A stretch of DNA of 64,000 bases from Diabrotica undecimpunctata (taxonomy: Eukaryota; Arthropoda; Insecta; Coleoptera; Chrysomelidae): positions 12,758,377 through 12,822,376 of the forward strand of contig NC_092810.1 of the NCBI RefSeq assembly GCF_040954645.1. The letters run 5' to 3'. Below, in pieces: positions 33,905-45,150 of this stretch. Within the stretch, counting starts at the first letter, position 1; each line of letters opens with the position of its first letter. The notes beneath the pieces were generated by a model. That model saw only the letters and a program-made list of their open reading frames with translations, was not told the origin of the DNA and did not search any database. The position numbers and the translations under genes were made by a program.

Positions 33905-36100
33905 AAATATTATCATGTTATAATAATTGAGTAATTATAGAGGCTAAAAAAATTGTTAAAGAGGCTCCTATCATCTCCATCTTCTTGGAGGTAATCGTTT
34001 GTGGCTACATCGCTATGTGTTAAATTTTGATAAAGCGCATGACAAACCGACGGAGCAGGCAATAGTGCAATTAAGTCATTGTACTTTTGTTTTGTGACTG
34101 GTAGTGGAATTACTGAGACTTGATTTAATTGGGCTGGAAACGTTACTTGCTGTTTTCGACACCTCATAAATTCCACCTCATACATATTTTGATTATTGAA
34201 ATCGGTCTTATAAAAGAACTTTAAAATATGTTTTTGTTGGACTTGTATGAAAAAACATATTGACAGTAGAACAGGCTCTTTGCTAACATTCGTTTTTCTA
34301 CTTACAAAAGAAAAATTACGAGTAGGTGACAGTTTCGTATCGAACAGCGTTTTGAAGTTTTTGAAATCTGCAAGTTCCATATTGTGCACTGTGTATTTAC
34401 CTGATGTTTGCCTAACTAGTTTTGCCAGTCACATGGTGTTAAAATAGCCAAATGCATGTGCATGGAGTTTCAAGCGTGAACACTCTCTGATTCCATATGT
34501 GTGTGCCCTTTCAGTAAAAACTTTTGAGTGATCGTCTTTATTTGAGGGTACGTATGCAGTATCCCAAAATAGCACATTGTAATACTTATATTTTTATTTT
34601 GTCCATAGCAGTTATCGGTCCAAAGAGGGATGTCACTTGACTACCTGGAATTGTATTGCCAACCCATTTCCAAATTGACGAGGCAATTTCATTTGCACAA
34701 CGGCCCCCTTTCGATTCGTCCCACATCATACATTATACAGAAGAATGACTGGCATCATATAATGTAAAATTTAATGTCCAAAGCTTCCTTTTGTATAAAT
34801 AAATACAATTGTTTTTTAATGGTGAAGGCAAACATTTTTACAAATCACCAGATAGAACTTTGTGTTTTGATGACTCTTTAGCCATTATAAAGTCCAAATG
34901 TTTTAAGTTATACCAAGTTTTAGATTCAATTAGGTGAGCATCATGATCAGCCTGTACACTGGTTAGTTCATCTGCAGTAAGATTATTTTTCATTTGAGCG
35001 GCGAATATACTGCATGTATCGTAAGTGTCTATTTTGGGTGGTTTAAACGACAACCTAAAGTCTTCATTAAAAGTATCTGCTTGCAACCCCTTTTTTGCTC
35101 TTAGCTTTGGATCCACATATCTTTCATTGTATTCATCAATGAACAGTTGATACATCTTTTCCATTGTAAGTTCTGTGCCCAGATAATTTCTCTTGCTGCT
35201 TTCTCTGGAATAATGACTCTCGTACTTTGGGAAGGTATTGGTCTCATGATGTATTCTATTTATGGTTTCGGTAGAAGTTTCATTGATCTACCTGTTTTAT
35301 TAGCTTTTATTAAACCTGGCTCAATTTTTTTCATGTATAAAGATATACAAAGTGTGTTTGGATGTGGTTTTGTGATGTCGAGGTCTTGAGAAAAATGAAT
35401 AAAGAAAAGGAAGTCATATTTACGATCAAAAAACGAAAACTGCAATACTTTGGACACATTACAAGAGGCAAAAGATATGAACTGCTTCGAATAATTAGGC
35501 AAGGGAGATTAGCAGGAAAAAGGTCCATAGGAAGAAGACGAAACTCCTGGCTAAAGAATCTACGGGAATGGTATAGCTGTAGCAGCAACGAATTGTTTCG
35601 GTCAGCAGTTTCGAAAATACGTATAGCCCTGATGATCGCCAACCTTCGGAACGAAGATGGCACTTGAAGAAGAAAGTGTGTTTATAAATATAACCTTGCA
35701 CACCTTAAATCGCTGATTGTTCACTTTAAAATGGTACTGTAGTGTATTATTTTTAGATTTGGTAGAGTTTGAGTCTCTTTTTCTTAATCGAAGAGTAGGT
35801 TGGATGTCGATACATAAGAAGATAAATTGCTTTTTAACTATTGCGAATATATTGCAAAATAAATAAAATGGTTACAATCATTTTAGTTCATGACAATTTC
35901 ACTAGGTACCAGAATACATAACACTATGCCAACTAACGTAACACTATGGTAAATAACAGTGCACACATTTAGTAGAGGTAAACAACACAAAGTACACATG
36001 GTGTTTTTTAAGTCTGACTTTAAGTGGACTTGTTGTTTATTAAAAAATCGGTAACTTAGCCGGTAAAAGCCTTAAAATTGTCTCTGGACATTATATGGTT
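33905..36100 (-). pseudogene. Unclassified transposase with WTDNCYGQNKN and GHTHME motifs
   Basis: Read on the minus strand from about 36050: RFKVCKVIF (before the LINE insertion) joins NTLCISLYMKKIEPGLIKAN, PEKAAREI, then MEKMYQLFIDEYNERYVDP, FNEDFRLSFKPPKIDTYDTC, HDAHLIESKTWYNLKHLD, GGRCANEIASSIWKWVG, WTDNCYGQNKNISITMC (about 34593-34623), KFLLKGHTHMESESVHA, DWQNLVRQTSGKYTVHNM-like, and a C-terminal YNDLIALLPAPSVCHALYQ. Conserved acidic, His and DN residues suggest a DDE-type transposase. I recognise the pattern as recurrent in arthropod genomes but cannot assign a superfamily. Frameshifts and the insertions inactivate it. Relatives are at 39520-43240 and 56960-57760. Confidence 0.7.
35360..35674 (+). 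mobile_element. RTE-like LINE 3' end (AAG-tail family) with 9-bp TSD
   Basis: A 5'-truncated insert encoding EVLRKMNKEKEVIFTIKKRK, LQYFGHITRGKRYELLRIIR, AGKRSIGRRRNSWLKNLRE and ALMIANLRNEDGT-stop. The stem-loop CTTCG-GAA-CGAAG is at 35644-35656 and the tail is AAGAAGAAA. The flanking direct repeat AGTGTGTTT is at 35351-35359 and 35675-35683. It interrupts the unclassified transposase gene, whose reading resumes on both sides. Confidence 0.92.
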
Positions 36101-36130
36101 TACCTCCGTGTAGAGCCAGAAAAGTTATAT

Positions 36131-38628
36131 TTAACCATTCAACGGCGAAATTTATTTTTTGCAAAAAAGGAAAGGAAAAATCATAAATATTGGTCAAAAC
36201 ACTTTATTAAACATATTGGTACAAGTATTTTTCTCAAAATATATGTAATTTAAAAAAAATAGTCGTTACGTTTTGGTAACGCTCCGGTTAGGGTATACAA
36301 AAAATTTTTGGACAAGAAAATTATCACTTTGGGCTGTGAAACATTATATTGCACTCTAGACATAATCCTACATCACATTTGACACACATAGTACGAATAC
36401 TTGAGCTACAACCTTCTCCAGCACATCGACGCCTCTTATTATTGGGGATGTTTATCAAAAAATGGACTGTTCTGTCATATCTCAAGTTATCCGAAACCCT
36501 ATTAAAAGATAAACTTGATTTAGCAGCCGCAGGTCTTCCAGCACCTTTTGAAGCCATGCCATATTTTATCAGATAGGCTTGAGCAATCTCTCGTCTGAAT
36601 TCTAGTTGGGTAAGCTGTGTTTGATGTTTACACTTCTTGGATATACACCAAGCATTGAATATAGCAGCTTCTAGTAGCCAAGTAAAAATTGACCACCACC
36701 ACTTCTTTCTACGAATTGAAATCCTGTATCTGGATATCTTCTGGTCCATGAAGTCAGTGCCTCCCATAAATCGATTATATTCAGATATCAGATAAGGTTG
36801 TGGTACTTGAATAATTTTTTTTTCGGCTCGAGAGTAGCGTTTTACTTGAGTGACTGGATTGACGCCATGACATGTAGATGCTACTGTCACTACATTATTA
36901 TCCATCCACTTGACTAATATTATTGCATCTTCTTTGTCGATGACAGATATCGGGTCTCCTCTTTTTTTCGATTTCGAAATAATACTTTTTTTAGGTAACT
37001 CACAACTTGTAGGAATTCTATTTTCCCTCATAGTTCCCGTACCATCATACCCTCTTTGTTTCAAGGAATATAACAAATTAAAGCTTGTGAAGAGATTGTC
37101 GAAGTAAAATGTGAACGGAAGCTTGTTTATATCATCCGAAAATTCATCTATCATGCAAAGTAGAGGAGCAGCACATTTTCCAAAATTGCTTTCGTAACTA
37201 GTGTTTGACTTTGGGTTTTATCCTTGATATATATCAAAGTTTACCAAATAACCAGAAGCAGAGTTTAGGCACCACATTTTATATCCAAATCTGATGGGCT
37301 TACCCCGAATAAACTGTTTACATGAATGCTTCCCAAAGTATTTGATCATAGCCTCATCGTAATTCAAGTTCTGTTCAGGTATCCAGTTGTCAATAAAGCG
37401 GCGTTTCAAAAGGCCCATCAGTGGGCGTAGCTTCCACATTTTGTCACAATGTACAGGCTGTGTGTTGTCGGCGCAGTGCAAATATTTTAAAATTTGTCGA
37501 AACCGATCTCTTCTCATAGATTCAGTGACTAAAATATTTATCATATCTTGTTTGGAATCCCAGTAAAAGTCCCTTCCAGGTAACTCATTATATCCTGTAA
37601 CAATCATAATCCCAATTACACATTTCATTTCTTCGTTAGAAATGTTTGGATCCGGTTTATTGCAGAAAAGTACGTATTTTCTTGATTCGGTCACAAGTAG
37701 TTCAATTATTTCGCTATCAACAAACATCTCGAATATATCTAAATAGTCCATATCACTATATTTACTATTATCTGGTTTAGGAAAATACTTGCTCGCACGT
37801 TCAAAGTCACCTTCAATCCAGGATATTTTTTCTGACCCAGGGCGGACGATATTTGACACTGGCTCCGATTCAGGTACATCGATAAAAGCTCTGACAGCAC
37901 GAGGAGGGACGATTTCAGCTCCTGGTGTCAACTTTCGACCGCTTAAATTATCTAGAAATCCGCCACCATCTTCATCACCAGAATCCTCATCGGTAAGGAC
38001 ATTCGCATCAGGAGGCTCGATGAATATTTCATGAACGTCCAGGTCTTCTTCATAAACAAATTTTGCAATGCTTCTTCCAGCGTAAACCCACGCCTAAAAG
38101 TAACAAATGAATATACTAGACAATTATTAATACATAAACAAGAGTCCTAGCTTTTCTGATCGCATATATACCACATACTCAACACGCAAGACATTTATAC
38201 ACGTATTTTTTGTCTCCCTAAACCAGCTAGCGTTACCATACGGTAACGCCAATATTTCTGAGGTTACATTATAGAACTTGAAATACTTTCATAACAAAAT
38301 TTGGTCTATAACTGAAGAATAACTATCTATAAATACTCTTTTGTAAGTATTTTTCATAACAATTCAAAAAAGAAGTTTTAGTAATACTTACTCTAGACGG
38401 ATGTCCATCTTTGGAAGCTCGTAACTGTTACCACAATTTTTAAAATTTGAATAAAACTGCCAAAAAGATTTTACGTTGACGTTGTACCCAACAATGTGTT
38501 CATTCATATACTAAAAGCGTGTTGACAAATAACCAACGCATTCCGATGGAACCAAAAGCTGTGTTGCCACTTCTAAAATGAGGTTGTCTACCGTTACGAT
38601 ATGGTAACGCTAGCCGTTTAAGGGTTAA
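36131..38628. mobile_element. piggyBac-like transposon, copy 2 (TTAA to TTAA)
   Basis: Same family as 20287-22761, with TTAA at 36131-36134 and 38625-38628. The left end reads CCATTCAACGGC where copy 1 has CCCTTCAACGGC. Subterminal palindromes are at 36264-36287, 38226-38248 (reverse) and 38591-38616. It is inserted about 25 bp inside the right TIR of the host transposon at 33555-38689. Confidence 0.95.
36324..38408 (-). pseudogene. piggyBac-like transposase, copy 2, two exons, stop and frameshift
   Basis: Predicted exon 1 is 38408-38392 (MDIRL) with donor GTAAGT. Exon 2 starts at 38093. A two-base insertion near 38065 shifts the frame relative to copy 1 (ALKMVYEED lost), and an AAA-to-TAA change at about 37215 ends the frame after NFDIYQG. 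Between these, residues match copy 1 closely. The last 276 codons are open and keep the Trp lost from copy 1, giving AWCISKKCKHQTQL. The complete cysteine-rich domain is also kept: RCAGEGCSSSIRTMCVKC, DVGLCLECNIMFH. Each copy is intact where the other is damaged. Confidence 0.9.
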
Positions 38629-38689
38629 AAGTGCAATAATCCCAATTTTGGTAAAAATGGAGATAGTGTCCTTTACCTCTGGGGTACAG

Positions 38690-39519
38690 ATATATTTTAT
38701 TAACAAGCTCATATTTCCGATACATGTAAATGTAATATTGTTTTTATCTTTATATTTCTCAGTTATACTTTTCACAAAAGGAAGTCTATTTCGTTTATTT
38801 TTTGTCTGGCTCAGAAAATCCTACTGTATGCATTGCCTTAATTTCTTGGTCCCAAAATGCTTTTAAATACTTTTTAGTCTATTATGTATCATCTGTTTGT
38901 TTCTTTCGCAATGAGGGTAGGGTTAAAGGATAACTAAGTTTTATAAACGCGTTAAGAAGTTCGTTTTGTTTATTCGCCACAACAAACTTTCGGGGCTTGG
39001 GAGAGCTAATGGATTTTGTGTATTGCAGCATGCTGGTGATCTTGTTCTTTTATTAACTTTTTAATGATAGTAAGATATAGACCAGTGATTGTTAGTCTAA
39101 TTTCCTGTTTTTACAAAATACTGCTGTTTTATAAACTTTATTAAGTATATTCCGTAAAGAAGTTATTTTGGTCTATTTAGTACTTTAATCTTTTACAGAT
39201 TCACACTAATGTGTTCGTCAGGCAAAAATAACCGCCAATACTTTCACTGATTTAACTTTTATGGAGACGGTAATCAGTGGTATGGAAGGATACAGCACTA
39301 TATTAGAACTTTACAGGAGAGAAGTTTTTTCTGTGTTTTTAACGGTTTTAATGGCCATGGTGTTGTATCCCTCTAATAAGGTTATTCTAGTGTAAGACAG
39401 TTTGGAGTATTAAATAACAACTACAATACTATTTGACTTACAAAATTTATTTAACCATACAATTCACCTTTACAAATACAAATAATACATCTATGTATTT
39501 AAACAAAATGGTATTTTAC
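38690..39519. other. AT-rich spacer
   Basis: No recognisable coding, RNA or repeat feature. Confidence 0.5.
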
Positions 39520-40197
39520 GTACACCCGACTCAGTTATCGTCAAGTAAGTCTCCTTCTGAATAGTCACTATTATAACAGATGGCAGTAATGCCAATGTAT
39601 CATTATACTTTTGTTATGATATATGTATTGGACTTTGTGATACCAGCTGCAAATCTTTTGGCAATGTAAGGTGTCGTCTTCGAAACATAACAAGGTCAAT
39701 CTCTTGATTCTCATCACGAAAATTACTTTTCAATAAGAGAGTTCCCATTCTGTTTTGTTTTACTTGCAGTTAAACACAGTTTGACAGAAGAACTTGTTGT
39801 TTGTTAATGTCTCCTTTTTGATTAATCAAAGGCATATTTTGAGATGTTTTGATATCACACAAAGACCTAAAATTTTTAAAATCTTCTAGTTTCATAAATT
39901 ATGTACGGTATATTTCATTGAGTTTTGTCTGAATAACTGCTGCCAGTCCCAGAGAGCTAAAATAGCCTTTTTTCTCTTTCGCTCTACCAGCGCATGGACA
40001 GTGTCCGCTTCCATGTGGGTGTGATCCTTTACTTGTGAACTCTATTTTATTGGATTATTTTTATTATAAACATTTTGGTTACTGATTTTCTTTTAATGAA
40101 ACAATAAATGCTGAAGATATTCTGAATTCTGAAACTAATAATCTACCGAGGCTCATACAAGGATTGAATAACCTTCTGAGTCACGATTTTTACTTGC
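39520..40197 (-). pseudogene. Unclassified transposase, copy 2, downstream part
   Basis: Minus-strand reading gives THMEADTVHALVERKRKK (compare GHTHMESESVHA), DWQQLFRQNSMKYTVHNL (compare KYTVHNM), then VMFRRRHLTLPKDLQ and a C-terminal ISQQKYNDTLALLPSV-like block. It is a second, diverged member of the family at 33905-36100. The gene continues upstream at 43106-43240, beyond an RTE-like LINE inserted at the 12-bp site GAATACTTATTG. Confidence 0.7.
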
Positions 40198-40205
40198 GAA
40201 TACTT

Positions 40206-40209
<4 letters not shown>

Positions 40210-40293
<84 letters not shown>
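40210..40293. repeat. (TA)n tail of LINE
   Basis: About 42 TA units forming the 3' tail of the LINE on the minus strand, directly after the TSD. Confidence 0.95.
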
Positions 40294-40294
<1 letters not shown>

Positions 40295-43076
40295 CAAGCG
40301 AGTCTTCTACAGCTGGCGCCGATCGTCTTGGTCTACCTCGTTTTCTTCTAGTTGGCGGAGTCCATTCTTCAATTTTTTTTTCCATTTCTCTCCGAATATC
40401 TTCGTTTCTCACCCTATCAAGTCTAGTGAGCTGGCAACATCGTCTCCAGTAGTTCATTTCCATGGCCTTAATTTTTGATTTGTTTCTTTGGTTTATTTCC
40501 CAGAGTTCGGCGCCGTACAGCCCAATACTTTCTATTATTGTTTTATAGATTCTTCTTTTATTTTCTTTTGTTATTTTTTTATTCCATAATAGTCCGTGTA
40601 GCTGTCTGGTGGCTGATCTTGCTTGGCCAATCCTGGAGTGTATTTCTTCGCTACTTCCTGCTTTTGATGTTATTTGGACTCCCAAGTATTTAAAATTGTC
40701 TGTTGGTTTTATAGTTCCCATTTCGATTTGTAGGCTTTCTGGTTTTTCTCCTACAACTAAGTACTCAGTTTTTTGTATATTAATTGTGAGGCCCCATTTG
40801 GTATACTCATCTTCCAGTTTTCTAAGCATGTAGCCTACATCACTCTCGTCTTCAGCTAGAATGGCTTAATCGTCAGCGAAGTGTATCGTGTACAATCTAT
40901 CATCTCCGATTGGGATGCCCATATTGCAGCACTTTCTTCTCCACACTGAGAGTGCCTCATTTAGATATATTTTGAAGAGTGTAGGTGCTATGCAGTAGCC
41001 TTGCTTTAGGCCCTTACTAATAGAAATTTCTCTAGTTAATCTATTTCCAGTTTTAATGTTTGCCGTCATATTTTTGTAGAGTTGTTGTACTGCTTGTATA
41101 TTTTTTTTGCTTATTCCTTGTTTTTCCATTGCTACCCAAAGCATTGAAAGTGGTACACTATCGTATGCCTTTGTCAGATCTATAAAGACTATATGAGTTG
41201 AAAGGTTGTGGGCTAATCTTTTCTCGATAACTTGCTTTAGAGAGAATATACTGTCCATACAGGATCTGCCTGCACGAAAGCCATTCTGTTCTTCAACATC
41301 TGTCATCTCTTTTTCAATTTTGTTTTTTATTATTTTTCCATACAGTCTTGAGAGTGAATTTATGACACTTAGCCCCCTGTAGTTTGAACAATTCTTTCTA
41401 TCTCCTTTTTTGTAGATGTTGTTAATATGTGCTTTTGTCCACTCCGGTGGTAAGTCGTGTCCATTATAGAATAAGGTGAAGACATACGCCAGTAATTTCC
41501 GTAATACTTGTGGGCTATGTTTTAATAATTCATTTGGTATACCTTGTGGTCCGCATGACTTCCGATTTTTTAGAGTTTGTATTGCATTCTCGACTTCCTG
41601 TACTGTTATTTCATCGTCTTCACTGAATTCCAGTTCATATGTTGTTGAAGTGATGTTCGTGAATTGAGGTCTTGTTTCAGTCAAAAGTTGTGAATAGTGT
41701 TCGATCCAAGATCTTTCTTCTATTAAATCTATTCTACTCGTTTCTTTTCTGTTTGTTCTCAGATTTTTTATCGTTTTCCATGCTTCCCTTGATCTTGTTG
41801 ACCCTATATATTTGTTGATTTCTTCGCATTTACTTTCCCAGGAAATATTTTTTGCTTTAGTTACTAAATTTTTTACTTCTCTGTTTGATCTTGCATATGT
41901 TCGTCTATCATCTGGATCATTTGTTTGTAGCCACTTTTGATATGCTTGTTTCTTGTTGTGTACTGCATTGGCGATGTCATTTGTCCACCACAATGGAGTA
42001 TTCTTTTTGTTCTTTTGGATTGTGCCGAGCGCTTCGTAAGCTGCTTCATTGATTTTATTGATTATCTCTTTATATGTATTCTGGGCTGAGGAGTAGATCA
42101 GGTTTGCCAATTTATGGCTGAGTCGCAGCTTATATAAGAATGATGTCGAGTCGTTTTGCAGTGCATCAATATTGTATTTAGGTAGATTCGATTCCAGGGG
42201 TTTTAATTGAGCTAGTTGGTTGTCATTTTGATGTAGTAGCCGATGTCGATACTGTAGGTAACATTTTGATCTTACCATATAGTGGTCAGTTCCGCACTCC
42301 GGTCCTCTTAATACTCTTATGTCTTTAACTTGTATGTGTGTTTCTTGTTTTGTGATGACATAATCTATAATTGACTTTGTGTTTCTCGTTGGTTGAACCC
42401 AGGTGTACTTATGTATGTTTTTATGTTGGTAGAATCCGTTTAGGATTTTCAGAGAGTGCTGTTTAGAGAATTCGATTAAGTGTTCCCCATTTTCATTTGT
42501 TTTAGCGTCACCATATTTTCCTACGACTTTGTCATTTGTTTTTGTTCCTGTCCAAGCGTTAAAATCTCCCAACAACACAATTTCTTTGCGGCTATTTATA
42601 TTTTCAAAGAGTTCCGATAAGGTTTCGTAGAATATTTGTTTAGCTGCTTTTGATGCATTTTCTAACGGAGCATATATTCCAATAATCTCGAGGTCGTGCC
42701 CTTTCCACGTAATAGATACTCTAATAATTCTCTCATTGATCTGCTCCCAGCTTTTCAGGTTTTCTTTTAAGTCTTTTTTTATCAATATTGATACTCCTGC
42801 TTGTGCTCTTTTGTCTTTCTCTACTCCACTATAAATATGTATAAAACCTCCTATGTCTTTACTACCTTGGCCTTTTTTCTTTGTTTCGGTAAGAACCGTG
42901 ATATCTGATTTTATTTTCTTTACTTCTGCCATGACTTCGTCTGACTTGGTTCTCCACCCTTGGATATTCCATGTATTTATATTCAAAGTCCTTGTTCGTT
43001 TGCTAGGTCGTCTTCGTTTTTTCCCGTCCGTATTCCGAGGCTGGATTTTAGAATTTTTTGCAGTAAGTTTTTTCAC
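40294..43076 (-). pseudogene. RTE-like endonuclease-reverse transcriptase polyprotein, one stop and a C-terminal deletion
   Basis: From 43076, 736 codons are open. The APE-type endonuclease spans about residues 30-270: TLNINTWNIQGW, the metal-binding Glu in VLTETK (64), LLGDFNAWTG (170-173), IIDYVITK, and GTDHYMV (262-265) in place of the usual SDH. The linker has TPLWWTNDIANAVHNKK. RT blocks are WTKAHINNIYKKGDRKNC, NGFRAGRSCMDS, FIDLTKAYDSV, LKQGYCIAPTLF and HFADD. A CAA-to-TAA change directly after FADD stops it. The frame then continues as MLRKLEDEYTKWGLTINIQK, YGAELWEINQRN and RRKRGRPRRS. About 40 codons with the usual WYGHVQRM block are missing between DIRREM and IEEWTPP. Confidence 0.92.
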
Positions 43077-43105
43077 GGGTGTAGAGGAAATAAGAATACT
43101 TATTG

Positions 43106-43240
43106 AGTATCCAAAAGAAACACATAATAATGCTTACATTTTTATTCTGGCCGTACCGACCATAGTATAGTTTCTTCTGCCAGGAATGACAATATCTGCT
43201 CATTTTAGTAATGCCGATCCAATTTCATTTCCACCATGAG
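43106..43240 (-). pseudogene. Unclassified transposase, copy 2, upstream part
   Basis: Minus frames give GGNEIGSALLK with ADIVIPG (compare ANEIASSIWKWVGNTIPG in copy 1). After a frameshift comes LYYGRYGQNKNVSIIMCFF (compare WTDNCYGQNKNISITMC). The Asp-Asn of the motif is lost. The frame reaches the LINE target site and resumes at 40197. Confidence 0.7.
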
Positions 43241-44739
43241 TAGTTCATCATAACTTTTGTCTATATAAGACTTATCTTCATCAAAACTTAAGGCATCTCT
43301 AATAACATGTTCTTCATTTAAAACACCATTGCTTGTTGTATGATTTGATTCTGAAATAAAACTAGGCTTATAATATTGGTTGTAGAATATATTTTATAAT
43401 ATTGCTAGTCTAAGGTATGCAGAAGTTCATATTGGTTCATGTTGGCAAAAAAAAGGGAACTCAGCTACTTCATCAGTTTATTGAACATGTTTCGCTTTTT
43501 TGAATTTTTCAAAAGTCTCTTTAGTTCACTACAAATATAATAAAGAACTTTATAAGCATTTAGCCTACAGTGTTGAATTACTTTACTTACAAAACAATTT
43601 GTAGTTTGTTAGATGTTTTGAAAACTGTAAAGTTACTCAACATATTATTATAGAGCAAATATCTTGAAAAAAAACACAATTAACTACAAAGCACTAGTGA
43701 AGTGATTCTTTGTCCACGCGAAAAATTTAATTCTTACAGAGTTCTAACGGTTGCGTTGGGGTTATTAGTTATTACTCATCTTTTAACAAATTAAGTTCGG
43801 TTAAAAGTTAAGGTATACTATAAACACTATATTTTAGATATAATTTTGTGTACATGGTAAATAATTTATTCCATAAGCCTACGAGAGGGTCACGCTCAAA
43901 ATGTTTTCGAAGCAGATGATATAAAGGTTTCCACTCACGACAGTCAACATTTATTTAGGCCCAACAATAGAATTTATCTTATTTTAAATGCTTTAAAAGG
44001 TATAGTAATAATAGGGCTTAATACTTTTATGGGCATTTTAAAGATGCAGATTATATGTTTGAGTAAATAATTTAGCAGAATATTACTAGAGACTAAGATA
44101 ATAGAAGTATTAAATAAAGATCCTAAGTAGGTTTTTTATTATTTTGTAATTTGAATAACATATGAGCAATTTAAAACAAGCAAAGAGAAACGGTTTTTAT
44201 GTATTTTTTAATTCTTAAACCGTTATATGCCTTAGGGTACATTTGAACATTTTTTTATGTTTTTTGGAAATAGGTATTGTGAGCAAAAGACATAGACATA
44301 GCAAAGACTATTACGTAGTAGTATCTATAAGTAAGCTCCTTCACCAATCACAGCACTGCAGTCTCAAAAAAAGTTTTATTAATTCTAGGAAGTCTAACTC
44401 TTTCTATACTCTGACAAGATATTAAGGAGTTTACTATAAAGAAAATCAAAATAATAGCGGTTTACAACATTTTGATAGCTCTCCGTACATTTTAATCGGT
44501 AATATGCGGTCTTTACAGTAAGCCAGCTGTAACAACAGACGCATATTCACTAAACGTTATAGCAAATTAATATTTGGACATTACAATTTATCCGAATTCG
44601 TAATTATTTACTCTAGTAGCTTTATGAAAGCATCTTTGTTTAGGTAATTAATACCAAATAAAAAATATAACTATTAATATTAAATACGTTTTTATGTATA
44701 ACCATCTATATTAAGTTTTTTAATCGTAAACACTCGACC
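43241..44739. other. AT-rich stretch
   Basis: Frame GVLNEEHVIRDALSFDEDKS at about 43250-43330 (minus) is open but unrecognised. Otherwise no feature is supported. Confidence 0.45.
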
Positions 44740-45150
44740 AATAGGGGTGAGATGTGGAGTAACACCAAGGCCCAAATCGGTAGAAATATGAAAATGCCGA
44801 TTAACAACAATAGCATATACACTTTATCATTTGCAGATGATCAACTAGTGATAGCACATGATTATGAAGATATTGAGTATATGACTCGAAAATTAATCAA
44901 GGAGTATAAAAAATGGGGACTTGAAATCAATATCCAAAAAACCGAGATTTATCGGCGGCAAACAACAGGAGCTCATATTGGAAGATGAATAAGTTAACAA
45001 ACATTGCAACACATATAAATATTTAGGTATAATCATCACAAAAGAAGGTAACGTAGACGGTACCCAATAACTCAGATGGTACGGTCATGTACAGAGAATG
45101 TCTGAAGAACGTCTCCCAAAACAAGTCTTAATGTGGACCCCTCACGGTAG
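44740..45150 (+). pseudogene. RTE-like LINE fragment, part 1 (split by TIR element)
   Basis: Open frame SNTKAQIGRNMKM, the catalytic block YTLSFADDQLVIAHD, TRKLIKEYKKWGLEINIQK. A large deletion then joins HCNTYKYLGIIITK-like codons to LRWYGHVQRMSEERLPKQ and VLMWTPHGRKK. The gene is cut at a poly-A stretch (45151-45159) by a TIR element and resumes at about 45925. Confidence 0.8.

Larger units (their letters stand above)
33555..38689. mobile_element. DNA transposon with 36-bp TIRs, nested LINE and piggyBac insertions
   Basis: The ends are inverted repeats of 36 bp with about three mismatches. The left one (33555-33590) begins CTGTACCCCAGAGGTAAAGG and the right one (38654-38689) is its reverse complement, ending CCTCTGGGGTACAG. 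Further copies of GAGGTAAAC-ACAC occur subterminally near 33800 (reverse), 35978 and 36105 (reverse). Removing the piggyBac copy (36131-38628) and LINE fragment (35360-35674) leaves about 2.3 kb carrying one transposase gene. I could not define a target-site duplication. Confidence 0.8.
40210..43093 (-). mobile_element. Near full-length RTE-like LINE with 12-bp TSD and (TA)n tail
   Basis: A perfect 12-bp direct repeat GAATACTTATTG flanks the element (40198-40209 and 43094-43105). The minus-strand 3' end is the (TA)n run at 40210-40293. The 5' end at 43093 lies just upstream of an endonuclease-RT coding region, so little or no 5' truncation occurred. It interrupts the unclassified transposase gene. 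Confidence 0.93.

Noticed and set aside
40207..40829. Long Ile-Tyr repeat proteins over TA tracts (also 1575-1840, 63692-63969)
   Set aside because: Artefacts of translating (TA)n; no protein family.
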